Assembly: GCF_000224515.1 (NCBI RefSeq)
Contig: NZ_AGAF01000167.1
Span: 38,979 to 102,978, forward strand
Length of the DNA stretch: 64,000 bases
Direction: 5' to 3'
Source of the DNA: Desulfosporosinus sp. OT
GTDB lineage: Bacteria; Bacillota; Desulfitobacteriia; Desulfitobacteriales; Desulfitobacteriaceae
The position numbers and the translations under genes were made by a program. A model generated the notes under the pieces. That model was given only the letters and a program-made list of their open reading frames with translations. It was not told where the DNA came from and ran no database searches. Below, in pieces: positions 35,565-43,342 of the stretch (positions are counted from its first letter, which is position 1; every line of letters begins with the position of its first letter).

Positions 35565-37343
35565 TCAGTCGCCTAAACAACGTAAAGGATTATTCGAATA
35601 AATGTCATCATTTTTTTCTTCGATCAATTTGCCATCTCGTATTCTCAGTACCCGTGAACATACTCCTAAAGCAGATAGCCTATGGGTAATAACCAGACAA
35701 GTACTGTGTTGAGTCAGTTCCTTGACCGCCCTCAAAATTTTTATTTCCGTCTCCATATCCAACGCGGAAGTGGCTTCATCTAGAATCAGAACTGGTGCTT
35801 TTTTTAAGAAAGCCCGGGCAATTGCTATCCTTTGTGCTTGTCCCTCGGAAATTCCGTGGCCGCGCTCACCAATACAGGTATTAATTCCTTGTGGAAGCCC
35901 TTGAATAAAATCCCAAGCGCAGGCTAAACGAGCAGCTCTTTCTATTTCTTCTAAAGTTACATCTGGCTTGCCACTCCGCAAATTATCAGCGATAGAACCA
36001 CTAAAAAGAGTGTTGCCTTGTGGAACATAAGTTAGCCATTCCCGCGTAGATGATGACACTTGATAACGCCCACCTGCAATATCTGTAAAGTATACTTCTC
36101 CATCGGTGGGGCGGAGCAGTGCTAAAAGAAGCCTGACCATTGTTGTTTTCCCCTGGCCTGAAGAACCAACTAAAGCTACCAGTTGGCCAGGCAATATTTC
36201 CGTTGTTACTTTATCCAATATTGTATTTCCATCGGCATAAGCAAAACTGACCCGATGAAAATTTATACCAACCGTTGTGAGCTTTGGTACCCGTTCAGTC
36301 GTCTTTTCTATTGCCATCGTTTCTAGCTCCATTAACCGTCCTGCAGAACCTGCCATAGCGATAACCTGAGGAAAGGTCCTGGCTATGCCTATAAATGGTG
36401 ACTGAACCTGCTGTACTAATTGGATAAAAGCAGTAACTGTACCAAAAGAAATCGTTTTTTGAGCAAGCTTTACAATACCCCAACCAAACGCTAGAAAATA
36501 ACCCGTCCAATAGCCTCCCGCAATCACATTGTTGGCAGCCAGAGTTGTACGGTTGCGTTGAAGAATCCACTTCATCCGATTTTCATGCAGTTCTTGCAAA
36601 CTTTTGTAATTTTGTTGCTCTAACTGAAAACTCTTAATGATTACAAAATTTTGAATTGCTTCCTGAATATACTCTCGATATGAACTCTCTGACTCCTGCA
36701 CCCTGATATGTAGATGCTTAAGCTTACGTCCCCAGATGCGGCTGAAAATCACATTAGATGGCCCTAAAACAAACGCAAGAAAAGCCAATTTTGGCTCATA
36801 ATATAGCAATGCTACAAAAGATGCCACCAATTGAACTCCTAGAGAAAAGATACCAGGAATAACATTAACTATACAATTAGTGACATTATTAACATCACTA
36901 GTCAAACGTGTTAAGAGATCACCGCTGTGAAAGGCAGAAAGAGGTTCCCATTCAGTTACCAATAAACTGCGAAACAGGCGTTGCCGCATGACATTTGAGG
37001 ACGACTCTAAAATTCTTACGGAAAGTAGTGACTCACCTACCCCCATAAACAGCCTAATAATGATAAGTGCGGCAAAAACTGTTGCAGCTAGACCAGCCAA
37101 GTTAAGCCTTTCAGCCACAGCATAGTCGATCATGTTTTTGGAAGCTATGGCAGATGCTACACTCATTAGTGCACCCGATACTTCAATGATTAGAATAACT
37201 GTTAGGCCGGGCCAAAATGACTTGAAATCCGGTTTAAGCCAATTAAAAATTTGCCATGACTTTTTAATTTCATTCATTAGGTTTGAGATAATATCAACTC
37301 CAATTAAGACCCAACTAGGACAAAGTGCCTTGAGAAGTCTCAA
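35565..37343 (-). CDS. ABC transporter, fused permease-ATPase (peptide export)
   Basis: Up to 592 residues: six TM helices (about 40-320) and a nucleotide-binding domain with Walker A GSSGQGKTT, a variant signature ISEGQAQRIAIARA (instead of LSGGQ), Walker B PVLILDEATSALD and switch His in VITHRLS. It starts at TTG 37343 or at ATG 37274 (MNEIKKSWQIFNW); neither has a good ribosome site, so coupling to the upstream peptidase gene is likely. No N-terminal C39 peptidase domain. As the last gene of the peptide cluster it is the probable exporter of the mature product. The convergent beta-helix gene ends 38 bp away. Confidence 0.88.
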   Translation of the reverse strand: MRLLKALCPSWVLIGVDIISNLMNEIKKSWQIFNWLKPDFKSFWPGLTVILIIEVSGALMSVASAIASKNMIDYAVAERLNLAGLAATVFAALIIIRLFMGVGESLLSVRILESSSNVMRQRLFRSLLVTEWEPLSAFHSGDLLTRLTSDVNNVTNCIVNVIPGIFSLGVQLVASFVALLYYEPKLAFLAFVLGPSNVIFSRIWGRKLKHLHIRVQESESSYREYIQEAIQNFVIIKSFQLEQQNYKSLQELHENRMKWILQRNRTTLAANNVIAGGYWTGYFLAFGWGIVKLAQKTISFGTVTAFIQLVQQVQSPFIGIARTFPQVIAMAGSAGRLMELETMAIEKTTERVPKLTTVGINFHRVSFAYADGNTILDKVTTEILPGQLVALVGSSGQGKTTMVRLLLALLRPTDGEVYFTDIAGGRYQVSSSTREWLTYVPQGNTLFSGSIADNLRSGKPDVTLEEIERAARLACAWDFIQGLPQGINTCIGERGHGISEGQAQRIAIARAFLKKAPVLILDEATSALDMETEIKILRAVKELTQHSTCLVITHRLSALGVCSRVLRIRDGKLIEEKNDDIYSNNPLRCLGD

Positions 37344-37352
37344 GATAAGCCA

Positions 37353-37820
37353 TTAACCTATACGAGAAAGTTTATGAATTTTCCTAAATATTTTAAAGAT
37401 CAAGATTCTGAATGGCAGACTGACAAGCCAAATTTCAGAAAGGATACGCCACCATATATTGGAGCAGATGATTCGTTTATCCTTACGCCAAATCGCAGTC
37501 ACAACTGCAACTAGTTGTCGTGGATAGAGCGGCCCTTCAATCCATTGTTGGGCATCTCCCACCATAAAGAAACAATCGTCATTTTTACGAACTATCCTAT
37601 GCATGACATAACAACCGTCTGTTCTTTGGATAAGAACAATGTCCCCCCTAGATAACAGCGCATAGCTCTCTTTTGTTAGTTCCACACTATCAATGCCATC
37701 ACGCAGGAAGGGATACATGCTGTCACCCGATACGGTAAGCCTTGTATTCTGACCGTGCTCAAGAATCTCTGAAATTAAAGGGAAAATACTAGCAGCTTTA
37801 ATCTTTTTTATTTCAGACAT
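37353..37820 (-). CDS. S26/S24-type signal-peptidase-like protein
   Basis: A 155-residue protein. The nucleophile block is TVSGDSMYPFLRDGI (Ser about 33), followed by LSRGDIVLIQR and YVMHRIV, the blocks of small S26 peptidases common in RiPP clusters. The C-terminal half is hydrophobic (WWRILSEIWLVSLPFRILIF), a membrane anchor. It overlaps the end of the upstream kinase gene by 13 bp. It is the only protease in the cluster, so it may remove the leader peptides; this is inference, since such proteins often lack shown activity. Confidence 0.75.
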   Translation of the reverse strand: MSEIKKIKAASIFPLISEILEHGQNTRLTVSGDSMYPFLRDGIDSVELTKESYALLSRGDIVLIQRTDGCYVMHRIVRKNDDCFFMVGDAQQWIEGPLYPRQLVAVVTAIWRKDKRIICSNIWWRILSEIWLVSLPFRILIFKIFRKIHKLSRIG

Positions 37821-38704
37821 TGATAAACCAACTCCACTGCTTCCCGGTCAGGCCGGCATTTCAGCAAATACACTGGTACCGAAGTAATAATATTCTCAAA
37901 AATAGTCATGGCTTTGTCCATAAAATTTTGATCAAAATAGGGAAGAAAAACTCGCGGCATTAGTTTTAGAATTACCTCATGGCGATCAAGCTTACGAAGC
38001 ACATTGTCTTGAGCCTGTTCTAAGACAATTATTGCAAATAATGGAGCTGATTCATTGCTGTGGATAAAAGCCGAACCACTCCAAGGTGTACCGAAAATAG
38101 TGGGTTGATTATTGATAATTCGGACGGCCGGATTATCATCATTTAGTACTATTACATCATTTATATATTCCTGCCATAGTTTAACGTGAGTTGATTTTCC
38201 AGTTCCCGAAGGGGCAGAAAAAATCAGACCTTTTCCATTCCATTCTAAGGCAGAAGCATGAACAACCAATCCATCCATGTGTAAAAGATTATATCTAAAC
38301 ACTATACCCATCATGATGTGAGTAGCTAGCCTTATCTGAGACTGACTATTAACCATTACCTGAGGATCATTACCAATATAATTGCACCAAGTAAATACAA
38401 CTTTACGCCAACTATTTTCAATATCCATTAAAACCATAATTTTACCGATACCAAATTCCTGAACATATATGTAATAGCCCGTTTCTCCTGAAGTTTTCTT
38501 TAGCCATTTGAAACTGATATTCTCTTCAGATATTATATTTCCTTGAGGAACTTCGATTACCTCGTTAGATTGAAAAACAAAAGTTAAATCAGCCTTAGAC
38601 TGCTGTCTTTGTTGTGGCAGCAAAAAATCACGCATATACATAAAAGACTCAGAATCATCATTTGCAATATTAATCGCCACTCCGGCAACTTCATATAGAG
38701 GCAT
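37808..38704 (-). CDS. HPr-kinase-like ATP-binding protein of the peptide cluster
   Basis: About 298 residues with start ATG 38704 (AAGGAG seven bases before); an ATG at 38752 has no site. The C-terminal half is an HPr kinase/PEPCK-like fold: VVHASALEWNGKGLIFSAPS, the P-loop SGTGKSTH, and LNDDNPAVRI. The N-terminal half is not the HPr kinase N-domain. Such stand-alone kinases occur in lasso clusters such as paeninodin, where they phosphorylate the precursor's C-terminal Ser. One precursor here ends Phe-Ser-Cys, the other Ala-His, so the phosphoacceptor is uncertain. Confidence 0.78.
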   Translation of the reverse strand: MPLYEVAGVAINIANDDSESFMYMRDFLLPQQRQQSKADLTFVFQSNEVIEVPQGNIISEENISFKWLKKTSGETGYYIYVQEFGIGKIMVLMDIENSWRKVVFTWCNYIGNDPQVMVNSQSQIRLATHIMMGIVFRYNLLHMDGLVVHASALEWNGKGLIFSAPSGTGKSTHVKLWQEYINDVIVLNDDNPAVRIINNQPTIFGTPWSGSAFIHSNESAPLFAIIVLEQAQDNVLRKLDRHEVILKLMPRVFLPYFDQNFMDKAMTIFENIITSVPVYLLKCRPDREAVELVYQCLK

Positions 38705-38791
38705 AAAAACACTCCTTAAATTACAAGAAGTTATACAAACAGTATTGCGCAAAAAATTTAAGAGTATCTCTTTAATTCAAATGGGCAAAAA

Positions 38792-38840
38792 TAAGAGAGT
38801 ATATCCTCACTGAGGACATGCTCTCTTACTAATCTCAGCG
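38792..38840 (-). terminator. Terminator/attenuator between precursor genes and HprK-like gene
   Basis: On the minus strand TAAGAGAG..TCCTCA pairs with TGAGGA..CTCTCTTA, then TTTTTG. It lies 37 bp after the second precursor stop and about 90 bp before the kinase start. A leaky terminator here would give more precursor than exporter mRNA. Confidence 0.7.
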
Positions 38841-38864
38841 GCAACTTGTTAATCGCGTATACCC

Positions 38865-39011
38865 TTAGCAACTAAAATTTTGTAATTTTATTGGTATACT
38901 CGGAATATCGGGACAAGACCCAACATTGTTTTTACAAGGAGAACCACTAGCAAAATTTTCTTCTGCCGTTAGTAAGATATATTCAATTACAGGTTTAATA
39001 TACTTTCTCAT
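38865..39011 (-). CDS. RiPP precursor peptide B (48 aa)
   Basis: ATG at 39011 follows GGGGGTG. The 48-residue peptide opens MRKYIKPVIEYILLTAEE, then NFASGSPCKNN, VGSCPDIPS, and ends KLQNFSC. The leader matches peptide A (Y-x-K-P-x-x-E-Y-x-x-L-T-x-E-E-x-F-A-x-G-S-P), while the core (Cys27, Cys33, Cys48) differs except for GSCP. This conserved-leader, variable-core pattern, next to a PqqD protein and SPASM radical SAM enzyme, marks a precursor. Thioether or other radical cross-links at the Cys are likely but unproven. Confidence 0.82.
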   Translation of the reverse strand: MRKYIKPVIEYILLTAEENFASGSPCKNNVGSCPDIPSIPIKLQNFSC

Positions 39012-39041
39012 GTTTTCACCCCCTAAAGACTTTCTCATCAA

Positions 39042-39206
39042 TTAATGCGCATGAAAATTTCGATTAATCGTTACACCTCCTACGGTAAAACTATCACAAT
39101 CGGTTGGACAAGATCCAAAGATGGTACAGGTTGGACTTCCATTGGCAAATTTCTCCTCAACTGTAAGTGTAACATATTCAAACAATGGCTTAACATAATT
39201 TTTCAT
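39042..39206 (-). CDS. RiPP precursor peptide A (54 aa)
   Basis: ATG at 39206 follows GGAGGTGAAGAA. The 54-residue peptide opens MKNYVKPLFEYVTLTVEE, then KFANGSPTC, TIFGSCPTDC, and ends NRNFHAH. Cys are at 27, 33 and 37. The leader motif Y-x-K-P resembles the Y-x-x-P leader motif that lasso B1/PqqD-type recognition domains bind. The 120-bp gap upstream is AT-rich, with TATAGT and TAATAT blocks 15-25 bp before the ribosome site, so a separate promoter is possible. Confidence 0.83.
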   Translation of the reverse strand: MKNYVKPLFEYVTLTVEEKFANGSPTCTIFGSCPTDCDSFTVGGVTINRNFHAH

Positions 39207-39329
39207 TTCTTCACCTCCAATTCTATATTAACTATAGTTTATTAAAATTAAAGTTTTTTTAAATTCTACTTTGGTATACTTTTTAAGAAAACTTAACTCA
39301 AAAGAAAAATTTAATTTAAAATTGATATA

Positions 39330-40454
39330 TTAGGCCTTCATTCTATCTTTATAAACGCTTCGACTTTGAGCCAATTCACAAAGATACGGAGCTGGTTGAT
39401 CATAATATCCCGTTTCTCTAAATAATCTGGCAGGACAGTGTTCACACAAAGACTGATATTTACATTCCTGGCACTCCTTGCACACAGGAATTAGTGTACA
39501 TTTATTCTTAAGCTCCTCCCACGCCGCCTTGAACCCTTTTTCCAGAGGATTTGTTTCTGGTATATCTAAAAGACCGCAGGGGAGGAGCCGTCCATCCCAA
39601 GTAACCCAGGCAGCGCTTGTTCCAGCTAGACATGGAAAAGCAAGTGCAGGAGTATCTTTCAAACGAACAACATCTAACTTGGCGGGCATAACTTCCTCGG
39701 TAACAGCATCCGTAATCTTGGTTATGTCTTTGATATTTTCCGCAGTTAACTGTTGCTCACGTTCCGACATATGTATTTCATATTGGAGTAATTCCTGTGA
39801 AGAAAGCCGATTTCCCACAGGATCACTATGGCTGCATTCTCTATTTGGTGATACATAATTTACGATACCTAACTGTAATTTTCTTTGCAAAGCTATATCT
39901 AATAAAGCATCAAATTCGTACCTAGTTCCTTGAATTACCGTTGTTTTAATTTCAGTTGTAATACCTTTAGCGAGCAAATCATCTATCGCCCGTATGGTTT
40001 TATCGAATCCCTCCGCATATCCGGTAACTTCCTGATAGGTTTTCCGAGATGCTCCATAGAGAGTTATACTAACCTTCGAAGGCGGAATTGAAGCAAGCCA
40101 GTTGACATGATCCTTGGTTAGCAACGTTCCATTAGTATAAATCTGAATAACGAAGCCCATCTGCATAAATTTCTCGTAAATTGTCTTAAAATCTTCGCGA
40201 ATAAATACTTCCCCACCAGTTAGAGTAAGAAATAAGAGCCCTGCATCACGGGCTTCCTCAGCTAAGCGAATCCATTCTGCAGTGGTAAGCTCCTTCGCTT
40301 TGGTTTTCAGATCGTTGACTGAATGGCTAACATAACACATTTTACATTGAAGATTACACCTTGCGGTTAACTCAAAGGAAGCCGAGATCAATTCTTTTCT
40401 TTCCCTAGCACCTGAAATCAGTTGTGAATATAACTCACCCCATCTTAACGACAT
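39330..40454 (-). CDS. Radical SAM/SPASM peptide maturase
   Basis: A 374-residue enzyme. The radical SAM motif is CNLQCKMC (C-x3-C-x2-C, residues about 33-40), followed by LTGGEVFIRED, the SAM-binding GGE. The C-terminal SPASM region has Cys in FPCLAG, LLPCGLL, KNKCTLIPVCKECQEC, LCEHCPAR and LCELA, enough for two auxiliary Fe-S clusters. SPASM enzymes cross-link or otherwise modify RiPP precursors. Its neighbours are PqqD (29 bp upstream) and the two precursor genes downstream. The reaction type (thioether, C-C, epimerisation) cannot be read from the sequence. Confidence 0.93.
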   Translation of the reverse strand: MSLRWGELYSQLISGARERKELISASFELTARCNLQCKMCYVSHSVNDLKTKAKELTTAEWIRLAEEARDAGLLFLTLTGGEVFIREDFKTIYEKFMQMGFVIQIYTNGTLLTKDHVNWLASIPPSKVSITLYGASRKTYQEVTGYAEGFDKTIRAIDDLLAKGITTEIKTTVIQGTRYEFDALLDIALQRKLQLGIVNYVSPNRECSHSDPVGNRLSSQELLQYEIHMSEREQQLTAENIKDITKITDAVTEEVMPAKLDVVRLKDTPALAFPCLAGTSAAWVTWDGRLLPCGLLDIPETNPLEKGFKAAWEELKNKCTLIPVCKECQECKYQSLCEHCPARLFRETGYYDQPAPYLCELAQSRSVYKDRMKA

Positions 40455-40483
40455 ATCCTTATTCTCCTATTCTTAGATCGATT

Positions 40484-40747
40484 TTAATTAATTAAATTCT
40501 TCTCTCTTATAATTGAAACGAATTCCCTGACATCTGTTTCAGCAGTCTCTTTGTCAATGGTATATTCTTTGAGAATGACTTCAACTAAATCCTCTTCTGA
40601 AGCATTTTTCTCTAATACTTGCCATAACAGAGCCCCGCTCTGACTAAGAGTCATGATCCCGTTAAACTCCACCACCTTTTCGCCTAACGGCACTACTACC
40701 CATTGTCCAGCAATTTCACGTAACATAAACCCATCTCTAATCTTCAA
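40484..40747 (-). CDS. PqqD-family peptide recognition protein
   Basis: An 87-residue PqqD domain starting at TTG 40747 with GGAGG seven bases before (residues KIRDGFMLREIAGQWVVVPL); an ATG at 40768 would add seven residues but has no site. It has the usual GxLLWxxLEK block (SGALLWQVLEK) and the C-terminal DVREFVSIIREKNLI. PqqD-like RRE domains bind the leader and present it to the radical SAM enzyme. The Y-x-K-P motif in both precursors is the likely contact. Confidence 0.9.
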   Translation of the reverse strand: MKIRDGFMLREIAGQWVVVPLGEKVVEFNGIMTLSQSGALLWQVLEKNASEEDLVEVILKEYTIDKETAETDVREFVSIIREKNLIN

Positions 40748-40767
40748 AGACCTCGCCTCCAATTTCA

Positions 40768-40881
40768 TTATCTAATCTGATAGTCGCTGTTTTGAATTCT
40801 GTTGCTCGGGAAGCAAGAATAATTAACAAACAAGCCGTAAAGTTTGAGCAACACCAAAACTTTTAATATCGTATAAACATC
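40768..40881 (-). pseudogene. Possible remnant of a lasso B2-like leader peptidase N-terminus
   Basis: A frame without a good start reads VYTILKVLVLLKLYGLFVNY, then SCFPSNRIQNSDYQIR, and stops in TAATG at the earlier PqqD ATG. A hydrophobic opening followed by aromatic-Pro-Ser-Arg-Ile resembles the N-terminus of lasso B2 proteins, which would fit a cluster derived from a lasso locus. It is far too short for an enzyme. Highly tentative. Nothing else is seen in 40882-41014. Confidence 0.2.
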
Positions 40882-41014
40882 ACTCCTCTTACATGCGGGA
40901 ATTCTTCCATCCTTTTGTCTTAGTAGGTACTCTTATCAGTTCAAACAATTTAACAAACTAAAATTGGATTTTTTACAGTGCAGAGAGGTTTGAATAAAAG
41001 TTCTTGTTGTCAAA

Positions 41015-42154
41015 TTAGTACTTTATGTAAAGTCCAACACTTCGTAAATATCGCGCTTTCTCCTTAGAGCATTTAAAGAATTTATAGGTCCTTTTCATGT
41101 AAGGGATACTTTTAAGAATGGTTTTCATATTTATTAAAAATCGACCCATCTTTTTTTCAGTTGAGGTAAAAGGGTCAAGAAGCTTGTTGTATCGAACAAA
41201 AGTCGAAAGTTCTTCCTTTGTTTGATGATGTATTTTTGAAGTGTAGATAAGATTAATAAGGACATCTGATTTATTTTCTTTTAACATGTCACTTTTAGTA
41301 GGAACCGTTAACCCTAAATAAAAGTGACAAGATGTGTGGAGATGCTGATAAAACGCATAAAGCTCCATTGCTTCAATCGTATGCTCGATATACTTTATAT
41401 CCATCATATTCCAATATATTTTAACAAAAAGAACAAAGTCACATAGCTGACGAAGTTGCGCACCATCACCCATGATATGTCTCGACAGATGAACAACCAA
41501 ATTGATGAATTCATCTTCCAGCGATAAGGCTGTAAATTTAAGTCCCTCCATTATGACCAGGCGTTTGTTTTGCCACATATGATTTAACCATACATGGTCG
41601 TCCTTTGTTTTCATTATCGATGGATGCCAAAGTGTTCTATGAAGTTCTACAGGAAATGAACCTGATATATACATTCCTATATGCATATATTTAGGGTTGT
41701 TTAAATCCTTCGAGTTTGGACGATAACCATGTTTACCCAACAACTCAATTGCTCTCTGCATATCATTCTCTTGAATAAGCAGATCAATATCACCCATATT
41801 CCTCAGCTCTGGCTGAGGATAAAGTCCCTTGAGGACAAGACCTTTGAGAGAGATCACTGGAATACCGCTAGATTCAAAAAGCTCAAAGATGGTTCTTATT
41901 TTATTGATCATACTCACTTGGCGTGTTGCCATATAAAGAGTAGCTTCTTTCCACCTACGCATAATTAACTCGTCAAGTTTTATCTCCTCGCAATGTTTAT
42001 TAAGTGTGGGGTATAAAAATGAAAAAACATTGTGTTGAAGCGCTAAATCAAACAATTCTTCTCCATAAATGGATGAGAATATTTCGTAAGATGGAACCCC
42101 ACCGTGAATTGCTAGTGTTAGCAAACTAAGTAATTGTTCTTGAGATGTATTCAT
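41015..42154 (-). CDS. Nucleotidyltransferase family protein (PF14907-like)
   Basis: A 379-residue protein starting behind GGAGGTGAATA. The catalytic region is PVISLKGLVLKGLYPQPELR followed by NMGDIDLLIQENDM, with the G-D-x-D metal site. The C-terminal half is helical. Such proteins are frequent in lasso and other RiPP clusters with a kinase and PqqD; in one studied lasso system a relative adds sugars to the phosphorylated peptide. First gene of the cluster, with a recognisable promoter and palindrome 150 bp upstream. Confidence 0.85.
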   Translation of the reverse strand: MNTSQEQLLSLLTLAIHGGVPSYEIFSSIYGEELFDLALQHNVFSFLYPTLNKHCEEIKLDELIMRRWKEATLYMATRQVSMINKIRTIFELFESSGIPVISLKGLVLKGLYPQPELRNMGDIDLLIQENDMQRAIELLGKHGYRPNSKDLNNPKYMHIGMYISGSFPVELHRTLWHPSIMKTKDDHVWLNHMWQNKRLVIMEGLKFTALSLEDEFINLVVHLSRHIMGDGAQLRQLCDFVLFVKIYWNMMDIKYIEHTIEAMELYAFYQHLHTSCHFYLGLTVPTKSDMLKENKSDVLINLIYTSKIHHQTKEELSTFVRYNKLLDPFTSTEKKMGRFLINMKTILKSIPYMKRTYKFFKCSKEKARYLRSVGLYIKY

Positions 42155-42301
42155 TATTCACCTCCAAATTTAAACACCAGCTGTTTCTAATATTATTGAT
42201 TTTTTCTAAATCTTTTTCGCCATACAAACGATTACTCTAAGATAATAAAAAGGTACCCTTGTCTTAGCCAAAAAGAAACCTCTCCAATATACAAATGCAG
42301 C

Positions 42302-42324
42302 ATTATATGCCTATACTTAAGTAT
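42302..42324 (-). promoter_or_regulatory. Promoter and ATACT-palindrome for the RiPP operon
   Basis: On the minus strand ATACTTAAGTAT (42324-42313) is followed five bases on by a perfect TATAAT (42307-42302), so the palindrome overlaps the -35 position. This fits a site for an activator replacing -35 contacts. Related palindromes are at 46318, 60826, 61681 and 62994. Confidence 0.55.
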
Positions 42325-42373
42325 CAGTCATTATGTTAGACGCACCCATTTCTCGTCCAATTTTAGGGAAACA

Positions 42374-42397
42374 AAAACGGCATTAACGCCGTTAAAA
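42374..42397 (-). terminator. Terminator-like hairpin
   Basis: AACGGC-ATTAAC-GCCGTT with T tract on the minus strand (GCCGTTTTTGTTT). It lies between the exopolysaccharide cluster end and the RiPP promoter, and separates the two transcripts. Confidence 0.6.
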
Positions 42398-42481
42398 GAC
42401 TCTATTTTTTACTGAATCTGAAAGAGAAGATATGAGCCTATGCCACATGCTTGGCCAAAACTGTTCTAGAAGATTTACAAT

Positions 42482-42618
42482 CCATATTAAAGAGCCTTAT
42501 GGTTTCCTTAGCTATAAACTATCCATCCAAACTTATTGTATAAATTTCGAAATTCTTTTGTCCGGCGACATACAATCCCTAATGAGCTTGGGCTGCCTCA
42601 TCAAAGCGATCTTGGGAT
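42482..42618 (-). pseudogene. Relic of a paralogue of the 32787-33119 gene
   Basis: On the minus strand it reads KIALMRQPKLIRDCMSP and DKRISKFIQ, then stops, VWMDSL and another stop. The DNA matches the 3' end of the gene at 32787 (AGCTATAAACTATC; GCTTGGG.TGC.TCATCAAAG). Only about 45 codons remain. Confidence 0.75.
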
Positions 42619-42685
42619 ACTAAAGCAAATCGGCGTTTTAGGCATTTTTAGCTACTTTAGGTACTTTTTTATATCTCTATTGTCT

Positions 42686-43228
42686 CTATGTAGATTTACT
42701 ATCATGTTTTCTCATTTTTAGAGTCCTCGCAGGATTTCCACCAACAATTGCGTAATCAGGTACGTCTTTGGTTACTACGGCGTTCGCCCCAATGATAGCC
42801 CCATTACCAATTTTAACACCTGGCAAAATTGTTACCCGCCCCCCTATCCAGACATCATTTCCTATCGTAACTGGCTCATCATCATAAAAACCCTGTTTCC
42901 ACATTGGAATATCTGTTCTATTAAAACAATGATTTCTTACGTAGATAACACAATCAGGCCCCATCATAACATCCTCTCCAATATTACAAGGCCCATGGAT
43001 AGCCGCTCTTATTCCTATTCCAGAATTATTTCCAATGGTCACTTTCGTCGAAAAAACGGCTCCTTTTTCAATATTTACGTTATTTCCGCATTTTTCAAGC
43101 ACCAACTTTGCACAAACATTCCTTATTTGTTTGGAAAAAAAACTTACTCTAGCAAAAGATACTGGTAAATGCCTTGCTATAGTATAGTAAAATGAATAAC
43201 CAATTATTTTCTTAACATTACGGAACAT
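42686..43228 (-). CDS. Hexapeptide-repeat O-acetyltransferase
   Basis: A 180-residue left-handed beta-helix acyltransferase (WcaF/maltose acetyltransferase type). The hexapeptide turns are visible ([53 protein letters not shown]), with the catalytic His in RNHCFN and the closing [10 protein letters not shown]. It would acetylate a sugar of the exopolysaccharide using acetyl-CoA. It is the last gene of the polysaccharide run. Confidence 0.9.
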   Translation of the reverse strand: MFRNVKKIIGYSFYYTIARHLPVSFARVSFFSKQIRNVCAKLVLEKCGNNVNIEKGAVFSTKVTIGNNSGIGIRAAIHGPCNIGEDVMMGPDCVIYVRNHCFNRTDIPMWKQGFYDDEPVTIGNDVWIGGRVTILPGVKIGNGAIIGANAVVTKDVPDYAIVGGNPARTLKMRKHDSKST

Positions 43229-43342
43229 TTTTCCCCCTCCGCTTTGTAAGGATGGTTAGTAAGCTAACCAAAAAAGATTCTAAGGCAAACAGGATTACCT
43301 TTTGAAGGTAGCTGGATATACGGCCATTCTTGGAAACCCGTT

